Shown here: in pieces, positions 55,578 through 64,000 of the stretch | How the letters are laid out: each line of letters starts with the position of its first letter | Numbering within the stretch: position 1 is the first letter of the stretch | Assembly (NCBI RefSeq): GCF_023015885.1 | Contig: NZ_JALKBE010000002.1 | Coordinates: forward strand, 186,001 to 250,000 | From: Aliiroseovarius sp. S1123 | Lineage (GTDB): Bacteria > Pseudomonadota > Alphaproteobacteria > Rhodobacterales > Rhodobacteraceae | Direction of reading: 5' to 3' | Length of the DNA stretch: 64,000 bases | Program-made: the position numbers and the translations under genes | The notes under the pieces: generated by a model | The model's database searches: none | Told to the model about the DNA's origin: nothing | Seen by the model: only the letters and a program-made list of their open reading frames with translations

Positions 55578-56237
55578 ATGAGCGTATCGTGGCCGGGCGT
55601 TCCGACTGCCCGAAATGACGTGTCGGTTTCCACACAGAATGAATCCCGTCGCGCTAATCTTGGCGGGGCTCTGTCGGGTATCTCTGCAAACACGTTGGTT
55701 GAAACCGCGCGCGGGACTGTACCGGCACGGGCATTGCAAGCCGGCGATCAAGTGCGCACTCTGAAAGGTCGGTTTGCGCCCGTTTTGTGGTTGGGCCACT
55801 CGGCCATGCCCAAGACCCAGAAATCTTCGCCGATCCGATTTCCGGAACTGACTGATGGCCAATCTGGTGCATTGTTAACGCCTGGAAGTCTTGTCCTTGT
55901 CGATCATCCTTTATGCGAGATTCTGACCGGCGAAGCTCAGGTGGTTTGTTCAGCCAACATGCTAGCCGAAGTCGGACAGGCCGAAATAGACGCAACTGTG
56001 TCGCCCATGATGGTGCACATCCTGCTCGACAAGACCGAGATGATCCGCTGTGGTGATTATTGGGTGGAAAGCCTGATCCCCGAGATTGATTTGATCCGTC
56101 GTGATGCGCCAGGCGCCGCTGAGGAAATTCTCGACGCATGCCCAAGGCTGCGCAGCCATCAGGGGATCGCGTCATATCTTCGGGATCATCTGGTGATCGA
56201 CCAGCGCGAAGCAAGCGTCATTTTTTCGGCGTCGTAA
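55578..56237 (+). CDS. Degenerate Hint-domain protein
   Basis: A 219-residue protein with a Hint (hedgehog/intein) domain over about residues 40-185. The start block here reads ISANTLVETARGTVPARAL followed by GDQVRT, where family members have CFTxGTxIxTxxG; the nucleophile cysteine is replaced. The conserved DHPL histidine and the CSANML block are kept. Such domains in alphaproteobacteria normally belong to secreted or surface proteins. With no Cys at position 1, self-cleavage seems lost. Starts: GTG at 55545 is possible, but I chose ATG. It overlaps the next gene on the opposite strand by 20 bases. Confidence 0.78.
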   Translation: MSVSWPGVPTARNDVSVSTQNESRRANLGGALSGISANTLVETARGTVPARALQAGDQVRTLKGRFAPVLWLGHSAMPKTQKSSPIRFPELTDGQSGALLTPGSLVLVDHPLCEILTGEAQVVCSANMLAEVGQAEIDATVSPMMVHILLDKTEMIRCGDYWVESLIPEIDLIRRDAPGAAEEILDACPRLRSHQGIASYLRDHLVIDQREASVIFSAS

Positions 56238-56820
56238 GCCGGGCGGTCTCCCACGTCTTCCAATCATCCAGAGTGTCCAGATCCTGCACGGCGTTTTGAC
56301 TGGGCAGGGGATGTATGTCGACACGTTCTGACCGCAAGAGCGCCTGCGCGCCGTGAGGGCCTGACAACGCTTCCAAATCCCTTCGATACCTCACCGGGAA
56401 GATCACTGGATGACCCGGCATGCCGTTCTGGCTTGTCGCCCGAAGGATCGTTTCACCGTCAAAGCGATCCATAAGGGCACGCAAATCGTCCGAGGTCACA
56501 TCTGGCAGGTCAGACAGCATGATCAGAATGCCTGAGACGTTATTGGGCAGCGCGCGTACAGCCGCTGAAATGCTGTCGCCCATGCCTTGTGCATTCGACG
56601 GGACGCTGACTGGAATAGCAGAGCACGCTGCTACGAGCTCAGGCTTCCGCGGCTCGTTCGGGACGGCGACGTAGGGCACTGCGCCGGCACCGTTAATCAT
56701 GTGAATGCGGTCTTCCAGAAGGCGCGTCCCATTCGGGAGCCGTCTGAGAAGTTTGTCCCGCCCCATACGCCGGGACAGACCGGCGGCCAATAGCACAACT
56801 GCGATATTGGCCGCCGTCAT
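56218..56820 (-). CDS. MobA/MocA-like nucleotidyltransferase
   Basis: A 200-residue NTP-transferase: LLAAGLSRRMGRDKLLRRL is the nucleotide-binding loop, LIMLSDLPDVTSDDL the metal-site strand, and NGMPGHPVIFP the substrate region. MocA attaches CMP to molybdopterin and MobA attaches GMP; the loop is closer to the MocA group. No molybdenum-enzyme genes are adjacent. It is convergent with the Hint-domain gene and three bases upstream of livM. Confidence 0.83.
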   Translation of the reverse strand: MTAANIAVVLLAAGLSRRMGRDKLLRRLPNGTRLLEDRIHMINGAGAVPYVAVPNEPRKPELVAACSAIPVSVPSNAQGMGDSISAAVRALPNNVSGILIMLSDLPDVTSDDLRALMDRFDGETILRATSQNGMPGHPVIFPVRYRRDLEALSGPHGAQALLRSERVDIHPLPSQNAVQDLDTLDDWKTWETARLTTPKK

Positions 56821-56823
56821 GGA

Positions 56824-58179
56824 TTACTTCTCGGGGATCAGGCCCCGCGGGCTGAACCGAAGGACTAATAGCAACACGATCCCCATCGAGAACAGACGCA
56901 TATGCGCGGCCGAGTCGATCAGGTGCGCTTTCAACGCCGAACCATCGTCGAGCCCCATGGTGATAACCGACATTAGCCAGTTACCGATGGGTTCCACCTG
57001 GATCCACAGGAACCAGATCAAGAAGGCGCCCAGTACCGATCCCAGGTTGTTGCCAGATCCGCCGACGATCACCATGACCCAGATCAGGAAGGTGAAGCGC
57101 AGGGGTTGATAGGTCCCCGGAACAAGCTGGCCGTCCAACGTCGTCATCATCGCGCCCGCCAAGCCACATAGGGCTGATCCCAAAACGAAGATCTGCAGAT
57201 GTCGTTTGGTGACATCCTTACCCATCGCCTGTGCTGCAACCTCGTTGTCTCGAATGGCGCGCATCATGCGGCCCCAGGGCGAGTTCAGCGAGAGCTGTGC
57301 CAGGATGATCAAAACCACCAAAACGACCGTGAAAAGCGCAGAATAGGACAGCTTCACGGCAATGGTCGACGCCGTCGTGGCATCTAGTCCCAGACTGTTT
57401 GCACGGGCCACGAAATCAGCGCTTTGCTGTAGGTCGATTTCGTAGGGCACCGGTCGGGGGATACCGATGACGTTCTTCACGCCGCGGGCCATCCAGTCTT
57501 CGTTTTTGATGATGGCAATGACGATTTCCGAGATCCCAAGGGTCGCAATCGCCAGATAGTCCGAGCGCAGCCCCAGCGCGGTCTTGCCGACAACCCACGC
57601 AGCACCGGCAGCCAGCAGACCACCCACGGGCCAGGCCAGAACTGTCATATAGCCATGCGCTTTGTAATTGTCCGGACCACCGGGGTTCAGACCGCCAAGA
57701 TATCCGGTTTGCGCAGGGTTGATGGCCTCGACCCCGGCGACGCCCGCGTCAAAGATGTAACGATAGACGAAGAAGCCTACGATCAGCGTGGCCAGTGTCG
57801 CCAATGTACGGTTGCGACCAGCCGCCATGCGCGTGTTGATCAGCACTGCAGCTACAACCGTGGCAGCCCCAACCAAGAGACCGAAAACAATGCCAACACC
57901 GCCCGCGCTCCACGCGCCGGGTGTGGTCGGCATGGCAACCAGCACAGTGGCCAAGCCGCCAAGCGCGACGAAGCCCATGATACCGACGTTAAACAGGCCA
58001 GCGTAGCCCCATTGCAAGTTTACGCCCAACGCCATGATGGCTGAAATCAGCGCCATATTCAGAATGGTCAGGGACGCGTTCCAGCTGCCTGCAAAGATCC
58101 ACCAGTCGGTCGTGCCTTGAAGGATGAACAGAAGCGCGACGGCGCCAAACAGAAGCGGAGTACGAAGAGATTGGCTCAT
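56824..58179 (-). CDS. livM: Branched-chain amino-acid ABC permease LivM
   Basis: A 451-residue permease with about ten membrane segments. Motifs: GVNLQWGYAGLFNVGIMGF (in part) near residue 53, GLRSDYLAIATLGISEI, and the EAA-like GKDVTKRHLQIFVLGSALCGLAG (split GKDVTKRHLQIF, LGSALCGLAG). A long insert around residues 150-180 (GYLGGLNPGGPDNYKAHG) is present. It overlaps livH by four bases. Confidence 0.9.
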   Translation of the reverse strand: MSQSLRTPLLFGAVALLFILQGTTDWWIFAGSWNASLTILNMALISAIMALGVNLQWGYAGLFNVGIMGFVALGGLATVLVAMPTTPGAWSAGGVGIVFGLLVGAATVVAAVLINTRMAAGRNRTLATLATLIVGFFVYRYIFDAGVAGVEAINPAQTGYLGGLNPGGPDNYKAHGYMTVLAWPVGGLLAAGAAWVVGKTALGLRSDYLAIATLGISEIVIAIIKNEDWMARGVKNVIGIPRPVPYEIDLQQSADFVARANSLGLDATTASTIAVKLSYSALFTVVLVVLIILAQLSLNSPWGRMMRAIRDNEVAAQAMGKDVTKRHLQIFVLGSALCGLAGAMMTTLDGQLVPGTYQPLRFTFLIWVMVIVGGSGNNLGSVLGAFLIWFLWIQVEPIGNWLMSVITMGLDDGSALKAHLIDSAAHMRLFSMGIVLLLVLRFSPRGLIPEK

Positions 58180-59186
58180 ACCGATTGCCCCTTGAATAGA
58201 CCGGTTGGTTTGAATAGCAGCACGACGATCAGGATCACGAAGCTGACGGCGAATTTATAGTCGGTGGACATCAGCTGAACGAGGCTGGTTGGCTCCAAAC
58301 TTTCGGGCAGCAGATAGACCGCGACTTTCTTCCAGGCATAGGTGATCGTGACCTCAGAAAATGCAATGACGAAACCGCCAGCGATGGCCCCCAGCGGATT
58401 GCCCAGACCGCCCACGATGGCCGAGGCAAAGATCGGCAGCAGCAGCTGGAAATAGGTGAAGGGTTTGAAGCTTTTATCAAGCCCATAGAGCGTGCCCGCG
58501 ATGGTAATCAGGGCCGCCACGATGATCCATGTGATCATCACCACGCGCTCGGGGTTGATGCCCGACAAAAGCGCCAGATCTTCGTTGTCCGAGAACGCGC
58601 GCATGGATTTACCTGTACGCGTTCGGTTCAGGAACCAAAACAGCACGGCCACGACGATGATCGCGGTGACAATGGTGATGCCCTGAGAGGTCTTGAAGGC
58701 CAGACCTTCGTTCAATCCCGTGGCGTTCTTGAAGTCACGTGCCTTGATGATGAAGCGTTCACCATCGGCAAAGCGTTGCTCTCCCGGTCCGATGATGAAG
58801 CGCACGACGCCGTTCATGATGAACATGACCCCCATCGAGGCCATGACGAACACAATGGGCTTTGCTTTCACACGGCGATAGAACCGATACACCGTCCGAT
58901 CCGTTACAATCAGCAGCATCGCGGTAACAACAATACCGAAGGGCAGGGCCAGAAGGGCGGTTGGCAGCGGGTGGATCGACAGACCCATTGACTGGAACCA
59001 CCAGGTGAACAGGATCGTCACCATTGCCCCGAACGCCATCGTGTCACCGTGCGCGAAGTTCGAAAACCGCAGGATGCCATAGATCAGCGTCACCCCCAGC
59101 GCGCCAAGCGCCAGCTGGCTGCCATAGGCGATCGCGGGGATCAGTACGAAATTTGAAAGCGCGACAAGCGCGTTCAGAAAGTCCAT
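58176..59186 (-). CDS. livH: Branched-chain amino-acid ABC permease LivH
   Basis: A 336-residue permease with eight or more membrane segments; GALGVTLIYGILRFSNFAHGD is the signature block (in two pieces GALGVTLIYG, LRFSNFAHGD), and FSDNEDLALLSGINPERVVM is the EAA-type loop. Overlaps livM and, by one base, the small secreted protein gene upstream. Confidence 0.9.
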   Translation of the reverse strand: MDFLNALVALSNFVLIPAIAYGSQLALGALGVTLIYGILRFSNFAHGDTMAFGAMVTILFTWWFQSMGLSIHPLPTALLALPFGIVVTAMLLIVTDRTVYRFYRRVKAKPIVFVMASMGVMFIMNGVVRFIIGPGEQRFADGERFIIKARDFKNATGLNEGLAFKTSQGITIVTAIIVVAVLFWFLNRTRTGKSMRAFSDNEDLALLSGINPERVVMITWIIVAALITIAGTLYGLDKSFKPFTYFQLLLPIFASAIVGGLGNPLGAIAGGFVIAFSEVTITYAWKKVAVYLLPESLEPTSLVQLMSTDYKFAVSFVILIVVLLFKPTGLFKGQSV

Positions 59187-59521
59187 CAGAACTCTCCCTT
59201 ACAGGTGCCCAAATAGGTGATTGCCGCCGGGCCCTCGTTGGCATGGGCCGTGAAGCGGGCTGCGTCACCATTGCGGGACAGAAGATATTCGGCGCCGTCG
59301 CCGGTGGCGAACAACGTGGTCAAACGGCCAGCCTGTTTGGCCGCTACGATGGTCAGGTCGCCAAAGTCGGTGACCAGACGTTCGCCGGGCAGGTCGGCGG
59401 TCAGCGAAAAGGCTGTGTCCTGACAGGCTTCGGCCTCGTAACACTCGGTCACGAAGCTACAGTCCTGCGCCACAAGGGGCAGAGGGCTGAGCGCCAGTGT
59501 CAGGGCAAGGGCGATACGCAT
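59186..59521 (-). CDS. Small secreted cysteine protein in liv operon
   Basis: A 111-residue protein with a clear signal peptide (MRIALALTLALSPLPLVAQD, cleavage near VAQ). The mature 92 residues contain four cysteines: CSFVTECYEAEAC near the N-terminus and a late one in LGTCKGEF, suggesting two disulfides. A beta-rich remainder (LTIVAAKQAGRLTTLFAT) follows. It sits between livF and livH with one-base overlap and three-base spacing, so it is surely co-transcribed. I recognise no family; it may be a periplasmic accessory of the transporter. Confidence 0.7.
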   Translation of the reverse strand: MRIALALTLALSPLPLVAQDCSFVTECYEAEACQDTAFSLTADLPGERLVTDFGDLTIVAAKQAGRLTTLFATGDGAEYLLSRNGDAARFTAHANEGPAAITYLGTCKGEF

Positions 59522-59524
59522 GCC

Positions 59525-60238
59525 TCAGCCCCCTAGGAACGATTGGCGGACTTCGGGGTCGGCCAAAAGCTCTTTGCCCGAGCCTGTGTGCGCGTTGCGG
59601 CCTTGTACAAGGACATAGCCTTTGTCCGCAATTTCAAGCGCTTGTCGGGCGTTTTGTTCCACCATCAGGATCGAGATCCCCGTGCGGGCGACTTCGATAA
59701 TGCGGTCAAACAGCTCGTCCATCACGATGGGGCTGACGCCGGCGGTGGGTTCGTCCAGCATCAAAACCGTCGGCTTGGTCATCAGTGCGCGGCCCACGGC
59801 GACCTGCTGACGCTGCCCGCCAGACAGCTCGCCGGCCGGTTGGTTGCGCTTTTCGCGCAGGATTGGGAACAACTCATAGACCTGTTCGATCGTCTCGTGG
59901 ATGTCATCGGTGCGGATGAAGCCACCCATTTCCAGGTTCTCTTCCACGGTCATCGAGGTGAAAATGTTGTGGGTCTGCGGCACAAAGCCCATCCCTTTGC
60001 GGACGCGATCCTGCGGCGACAGGTTCGTGATGTCTTCGCCGTCCAGTCGAACGGCGCCCGAGCGTACGTTCAGCATCCCAAACACGGCCTTCATACCGGT
60101 GGATTTGCCCGCGCCATTCGGGCCGACGATCACGGCGATTTCGCCTTTGTCGACGGCGATGGTGCAGTCATGCAGAATGTCCGGACCCTTGCCATAGCCG
60201 CCGGTCATGCTGTCTCCGATGAGGAAAGGTTCGCTCAT
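59525..60238 (-). CDS. livF: Branched-chain amino-acid ABC ATPase LivF
   Basis: A 237-residue ABC ATPase: Walker A VGPNGAGKST, signature LSGGQRQQVAVGRAL, Walker B VLMLDEPTAGVSP, and the family block FVPQTHNIFTSMTVEENLEMG (in part). Starts one base into livG's stop. Forms the ATPase pair with LivG. Confidence 0.93.
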   Translation of the reverse strand: MSEPFLIGDSMTGGYGKGPDILHDCTIAVDKGEIAVIVGPNGAGKSTGMKAVFGMLNVRSGAVRLDGEDITNLSPQDRVRKGMGFVPQTHNIFTSMTVEENLEMGGFIRTDDIHETIEQVYELFPILREKRNQPAGELSGGQRQQVAVGRALMTKPTVLMLDEPTAGVSPIVMDELFDRIIEVARTGISILMVEQNARQALEIADKGYVLVQGRNAHTGSGKELLADPEVRQSFLGG

Positions 60239-61017
60239 TATGCGTCCTCTTTCTTATTCTTCAGGCCGGTGCCCAGATAGGCTTCGATCACTTGTTCATT
60301 TGCCTTGATTTCGGCCAGAGTACCTTCGGCCAAAACTTTGCCTTCTGCCATACAGATCACCGGGTCACAGATCTTTTCGATGAAATCCATGTCGTGCTCG
60401 ATGACGACGAAGGTATAGCCGCGCTCTTGATTCAGGCGCTTGATCGCATCCGCGATGGTATAGAGCAGCGTGCGGTTCACGCCGGCGCCGACCTCATCCA
60501 GAAAGACGATCTTGGCGTCGACCATCATGGTGCGACCCAGTTCCAGAAGCTTCTTCTGTCCGCCCGAGATCTCGCCCGCACGCAGGTTCGCGATGTGCGA
60601 AATCGTCAGAAATTCAAGCACTTCATCGGCCTTGGCTTTCAGCGCGCGCTCTTCATCCGCGATGCGCTTGCGGCCGAACCACGTGTCCCACAGGCGTTCA
60701 CCGGACTGGCCACCGGGCACCATCATCAGGTTCTCGCGGCAGGTCATGGACCCGAACTCATGCGCGATCTGGAAGGTGCGCAGAAGGCCTTTGTGGAATA
60801 GCTCGTGCGGGGGCAGTCCAGTGATATCTTCGCCCGCCATGGTGATCCGACCCGAGGTCGGCTTCAACACGCCCGCGATGACGTTGAACAGCGTCGTTTT
60901 TCCCGCGCCGTTAGGGCCGATCAGTCCGGTGATGGACTTATCCTGGATGGTCAGGGTTGCCCCATCAACGGCACGAAAGCCGCCAAAATGCTTGTGGACG
61001 TCTTCGATGACGATCAT
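60238..61017 (-). CDS. livG: Branched-chain amino-acid ABC ATPase LivG
   Basis: A 259-residue ABC ATPase: Walker A GPNGAGKTT, the LivG-type DITGLPPHELFHKGLLRTFQ segment, signature ISGGQKKLLELGRTMM, Walker B IVFLDEVGAGVN, and the switch IEHDMDFIEKICDPVICMAEG (shown in part). In many LivG proteins the D-loop is DEPxAGLN; here DEVGAGVN, a small variation. First ATPase gene after the binding protein. Confidence 0.93.
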   Translation of the reverse strand: MIVIEDVHKHFGGFRAVDGATLTIQDKSITGLIGPNGAGKTTLFNVIAGVLKPTSGRITMAGEDITGLPPHELFHKGLLRTFQIAHEFGSMTCRENLMMVPGGQSGERLWDTWFGRKRIADEERALKAKADEVLEFLTISHIANLRAGEISGGQKKLLELGRTMMVDAKIVFLDEVGAGVNRTLLYTIADAIKRLNQERGYTFVVIEHDMDFIEKICDPVICMAEGKVLAEGTLAEIKANEQVIEAYLGTGLKNKKEDA

Positions 61018-61056
61018 GTCTGTCCCCTCTACAACCTAAAGATGGTTGCCTAACAT

Positions 61057-61084
61057 ATTGAAACAGCCCGGAAAGTCCGGGCTG
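61057..61084 (-). other. Hairpin between the binding-protein gene and livG
   Basis: On the minus strand CAGCCCGGA-CTT-TCCGGGCTG then TTTCAA, about 25 bases after the binding-protein stop. The T-run is short. It could act as a partial terminator or RNA stabiliser, comparable with the hairpins after pstS and dctP. Confidence 0.7.
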
Positions 61085-61107
61085 CTTCAGGTCAATTTAG
61101 CGTTAGA

Positions 61108-62295
61108 TTAATGGTATTGAACCGTCATCATCTTGCCGCCTTCGATCTTGATCTCGCGGTACGAGCCAGCGGCTTCGCCACCGTTTACCAGCTCAACTGC
61201 GGTTGCGCCGACATAGTCGATCTCGCCGCCGTCAGCCAGGATCTGCAGGCCTTTGGCAAGCTCACCCGGATAGATCTTTTCGCCCGGAGCGTTGGCAACC
61301 ATTTCGACTTTCGATGCATAGTCGCCCGGTTCAGCCGAACCAGCAGCCTGCATGGCCAGCATGATCAGAGCAGCTGCGTCGTAGCTTTCGCCGGTATAGG
61401 GCGAGGTTACGTCGAACTTGTCACCAACCATTTCGGCGAAAGTGGCAGCACCGGGGCTGTCGGTGCCCGGAACCTGACCGGTCGAGCCGTCGATGTCCGA
61501 CCCGAAGTTTGCTTCCAGGTTCGAACCGATCATGCCATCGGGGAAGTGGAAGGTGTCAAATGCACCGGTGTCCAGCGCTCCGCGCACGATGCCTGCACCA
61601 CCTTGGTCAACGTAACCAGCCACGACCAGAACGTCGCCGCCAGCCGAAGCCAGAGCGCCGACTTCAGCGGTGTAGTCCGCTTTGCCATCTTCGTGCGAGG
61701 CAACGATGGTTACTTCGCCGCCAGCGGCTTCAAACGCGGCTTTGAACGCGTCAGCCATGCCTTTGCCGTAGTCGTTGTTGGTATAGGTCACAGCAACCGA
61801 GCCTACGCCGTTTTCTTTCAGGATGCTTGCCATCACGTCCGACTGGCGGGCATCCGAAGGTGCGGTGCGGAAGAACAGGCCGTTGTCTTCAGCGGACGAC
61901 AGACCCGGCGAGGTTGCCGAAGGCGAGATCATGACGATGCCGTTGGGCAGGGCCACGTTGGCCAGAACTGCGCCGGTCACACCCGAGCAATCCGGACCCA
62001 TCAGGCCTTTGACGCCATCCGAGGTGATCAGACGTTCAGCTGCAGCGGTCGCGGCTGCACTGTCTACACAAGTCGAATCGGCGCGCACGCTTACGACGGT
62101 CTTGCCACCAAGAAGCAGGCCCGAGGCCGACACTTCTTCCATCGCCAGCTCTGCGCCGCCAGCCATGTGCGGGGTCAGGCTTTCAATCGGGCCGGTGTAG
62201 CCAAGAATTGTGCCAAGCTTGATTGCGTGGTCGTCAGCATGTGCAACGCCACCGACCAGTGCAGTTGCGACGGTTGCCATAAGAAGTTTTTTCAT
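61108..62295 (-). CDS. livJ: Branched-chain amino-acid binding protein (LivJ/K type)
   Basis: A 395-residue periplasmic binding protein of the Leu/Ile/Val type (peripla_BP_6), with signal peptide MKKLLMATVATALVGGVAHA. Typical blocks: LGTILGYTGPIESLTPHM, GVKGLMGPDCSGVTGA, VTYTNNDYGKGMADAFKAAF (in part) and YDAAALIMLAMQAAG. GGGAG precedes the ATG. Leads the liv operon; the ligand may be a branched-chain amino acid, an amide or urea. Confidence 0.92.
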   Translation of the reverse strand: MKKLLMATVATALVGGVAHADDHAIKLGTILGYTGPIESLTPHMAGGAELAMEEVSASGLLLGGKTVVSVRADSTCVDSAAATAAAERLITSDGVKGLMGPDCSGVTGAVLANVALPNGIVMISPSATSPGLSSAEDNGLFFRTAPSDARQSDVMASILKENGVGSVAVTYTNNDYGKGMADAFKAAFEAAGGEVTIVASHEDGKADYTAEVGALASAGGDVLVVAGYVDQGGAGIVRGALDTGAFDTFHFPDGMIGSNLEANFGSDIDGSTGQVPGTDSPGAATFAEMVGDKFDVTSPYTGESYDAAALIMLAMQAAGSAEPGDYASKVEMVANAPGEKIYPGELAKGLQILADGGEIDYVGATAVELVNGGEAAGSYREIKIEGGKMMTVQYH

Positions 62296-62556
62296 TTTTG
62301 TTCTCCCAATTGGAAAATTCCGGTCTCGACCCTAGGCGCGTACTTCGGAAAAGAAAAGGCCGAAGCAGGCGATTTGCTCAAAAAAACCGTTGGTATTAAC
62401 GGGCCATCAGGCTCTGGTCGTAACGAGGCATAATCGTCGCTGTTCTGCCATTCTTGCTTGATCCGGATTTCTGCGCGCGCGAAATGCGTCAGCTTGAAAT
62501 CCAAATGCGCCAAGCGTCAACGTGATGTCCGAATTCAGAGGGCAAACTGCACAGAG

Positions 62557-63543
62557 TTATGCAGGTTTGGCCCCACGACTGCCGCGTTCACGATAGGGTG
62601 TTGTGTCGTAATGTGACCGGTAGCACTTCGAGAAATGCGAGGGGCTGGAGAACCCACAGGACAGGGCCACGTTAATCACGCTCATATCCGTTTGCATCAA
62701 CAAGTTGCGGGCCTTTTGCAGGCGCAGTTCCATGTAGTAGCGCTTGGGCGAGCGGTTCAAATAGCGGCGGAACAGACGTTCCAACTGGCGCGTAGACATG
62801 CCCACTTCGCTGGCCAGAACCGACGGCGAGATCGGCTCTTCGATATTGGCTTCCATCTTGCGGATCACGTCGCTGAGCTTGGGGTGGCGTACACCGATGC
62901 GGGTCGGCACGGACAAACGCTGGCTGTCGCTTTCGGTACGGATCGAGGTGTAAATCTGCTGGTCGGCAACCACGTTGGCGATGTCTTCGCCCTGATCCTC
63001 GGCAATGATTTTCAGAATCAAGTCGATGGCAGCGGTACCTCCTGCTGCGGTCATGATCTTCCCATCAATCACGAAAACACACTTGGTCAAATCGACGTCT
63101 TCAAATTCTTCGATGAAGCTGTCGTGATTTTCCCAGTGGATGGTCGCACGCCTGTCGTTCAGAAGACCGGCCTTGGCAAGGATATGCGCAGCGGTACACA
63201 AAGCCGCGATGCGAACACCGCGCCGTGCTTCGCGACGCAACCAGTTCATTAATTTGGTGCTGCATTTGCTTTGGGCATCAACGCCAGACACCAAGACCAG
63301 GGTGTCATCCCTCCGCAGCTCTTCAAGCGGGCCATCCGCGACGAAGCATGGCCCGGCAGAGGATGCTACTGGACCGCCGTCTTCCGACAGGATCACCCAG
63401 TCATAAAGCTTCTTTCCGCTGGCACGGTTTGCGATCCGAAGTGCATCGATGGCGCCTGCGAAGCTCAAAAGGGTGAAGCCGTCAACAAGAACGAACACAA
63501 ACCGACGCGCGGATTGATCATTCATCTCTGACAGTTTGGTCAT
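62557..63543 (-). CDS. GlxA-family transcriptional regulator (DJ-1/PfpI + AraC HTH)
   Basis: A 328-residue regulator. Residues 15-185 form a DJ-1/PfpI-like ligand domain (FVFVLVDGFTLLSFAGAIDALR in part, ALCTAAHILAKAGLLNDRRA in part), and 225-320 the AraC-type double HTH with RQLERLFRRYLNRSPKRYY and CGFSSPSHFSKCYRSHY. This layout is that of GlxA/GbdR/CdhR, which sense betaine-type or amine ligands. Start: GGGTGAG lies before the third ATG. It stands between livJ and the DAHP synthase gene; its targets are unknown, though a quaternary-amine ligand would fit the MttB homologue 40 kb away. Confidence 0.85.
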   Translation of the reverse strand: MTKLSEMNDQSARRFVFVLVDGFTLLSFAGAIDALRIANRASGKKLYDWVILSEDGGPVASSAGPCFVADGPLEELRRDDTLVLVSGVDAQSKCSTKLMNWLRREARRGVRIAALCTAAHILAKAGLLNDRRATIHWENHDSFIEEFEDVDLTKCVFVIDGKIMTAAGGTAAIDLILKIIAEDQGEDIANVVADQQIYTSIRTESDSQRLSVPTRIGVRHPKLSDVIRKMEANIEEPISPSVLASEVGMSTRQLERLFRRYLNRSPKRYYMELRLQKARNLLMQTDMSVINVALSCGFSSPSHFSKCYRSHYDTTPYRERGSRGAKPA

Positions 63544-63780
63544 CCGACTCACCCTTTTCTTCATGGGTTCTATAAAGGTAGCGACAAATTCAGCAGGTTT
63601 AGAGGCCCACAGCAAGTCGCTTTTTTACCAATCATAGCGTACCTATGCATATGCGACAAACGATGGGAATTTTCCGTCATATTGCTGTTTCACAACTCTG
63701 TTTGCACGTTAACGTCGGACAGGATAAAAGAGGCGTCGCCCCGCATCGTGGGCGAAGACAGATAGTTTACGGAGAAAACC

Positions 63781-64000
63781 ATGACGGAGTGGGACAAGTC
63801 GACCTGGCGCAACAAGCCAAGGGTACAGATGCCAGACTATACCGATCCGGCCGCACTGGCCGAGGTCGAGGCGCAACTTGCAAAGTATCCGCCCTTGGTT
63901 TTTGCCGGCGAGGCCATGCGCCTGCGCGAAGAGCTGGGCCGTGCCTCGCGTGGTGAAGCGTTCCTGCTGCAAGGCGGTGACTGCGCCGAAAGCTTCGCCG
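63781..64000 (+). CDS. aroG: Class II DAHP synthase, 5' part
   Basis: 3-deoxy-D-arabino-heptulosonate 7-phosphate synthase starts the shikimate pathway. The visible 73 residues begin [20 protein letters not shown] and contain [20 protein letters not shown] and [12 protein letters not shown], the conserved start of class II (plant-like) DAHP synthases; the Cys of GGDCAE is the metal ligand. ACGGAG precedes the ATG. The gene runs off the window, so full length cannot be judged. Confidence 0.93.
   Translation, partial: MTEWDKSTWRNKPRVQMPDYTDPAALAEVEAQLAKYPPLVFAGEAMRLREELGRASRGEAFLLQGGDCAESFA

Noticed and set aside
61111-62433. 440-codon + strand frame over livJ
   Set aside because: Antisense shadow; the binding protein on the minus strand has signal peptide, ribosome site and family motifs.

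Overview
The window is GC-rich, densely coded and almost entirely chromosomal housekeeping DNA of a marine alphaproteobacterium of the Rhodobacteraceae (Roseobacter group). The assignment rests on an IscR with a single cysteine heading a suf operon, a ChpT-type histidine phosphotransferase, the DUF6477/DUF6456 pair typical of Rhodobacterales, a non-pyrrolysine MttB-family methyltransferase, the ornithine-lipid genes olsB-olsA, and L21 with a C-terminal helix-hairpin-helix extension. No prophage, insertion sequence, CRISPR array or defence locus is visible.

Layout. 0-3 kb: a periplasmic transglutaminase-like protease, a secreted Asp/Gly-repeat protein and an alpha/beta hydrolase. 3.2-10.8 kb: iscR, a NifS-like desulfurase, sufB, sufC, sufD, two YIP1-type membrane proteins and sufS, all on + and closed by three consecutive hairpins. 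10.9-20.2 kb: mostly minus-strand genes (TetR regulator overlapping ppk2, a MetA predicted to use acetyl-CoA, an orphan P-loop protein, a FadL-like porin, a DMT exporter, guaA, an Omp25-like porin), with an MgtC-family protein on +. 20.5-24.1 kb: the MttB homologue, DUF6477 and DUF6456 proteins and a small receiver-like protein. 24.3-31.8 kb: a complete phosphate regulon, phoR-pstSCAB-phoU-phoB, with a triple Pho box before pstS.

31.9-33.5 kb is the one clearly accessory patch. A 5'-truncated ankyrin gene meets a small orphan reading frame, then comes a lower-GC stretch and an unknown gene directly downstream of tRNA-Ser(CGA). The unknown gene's Shine-Dalgarno and start codon have been duplicated by an exact 25-bp tandem repeat. 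33.6-37.5 kb holds two DUF2059-type secreted proteins and a TPR-sulfotransferase.

37.8-42.7 kb carries rplU-rpmA, three GNAT acetyltransferases and obgE-proB, followed by proA. 44-50.4 kb holds chpT, a DUF3553 protein, olsBA, a ThiE-like enzyme, a TfoX-N protein, a TrmJ-like methyltransferase, dsbB, a DedA-like protein and a YpfJ-type metallopeptidase. 50.5-53.8 kb is a TRAP transporter with an operator-like palindrome abutting its -10 box. After tRNA-Leu(CAA) come a PLP enzyme, a degenerate Hint-domain protein, a MobA-like nucleotidyltransferase, a branched-chain amino-acid ABC operon containing an unknown secreted Cys protein, a GlxA/AraC regulator, and the start of a class II DAHP synthase that runs off the end.

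I see no convincing large undescribed system. The best leads are the tRNA-Ser patch with its duplicated translation start, the solitary MttB homologue, the Hint protein lacking its nucleophile, the repeat-rich secreted protein, and the conserved-looking additions to the suf and liv operons. Functions are assigned from recognised motifs and family knowledge; no database search was run.
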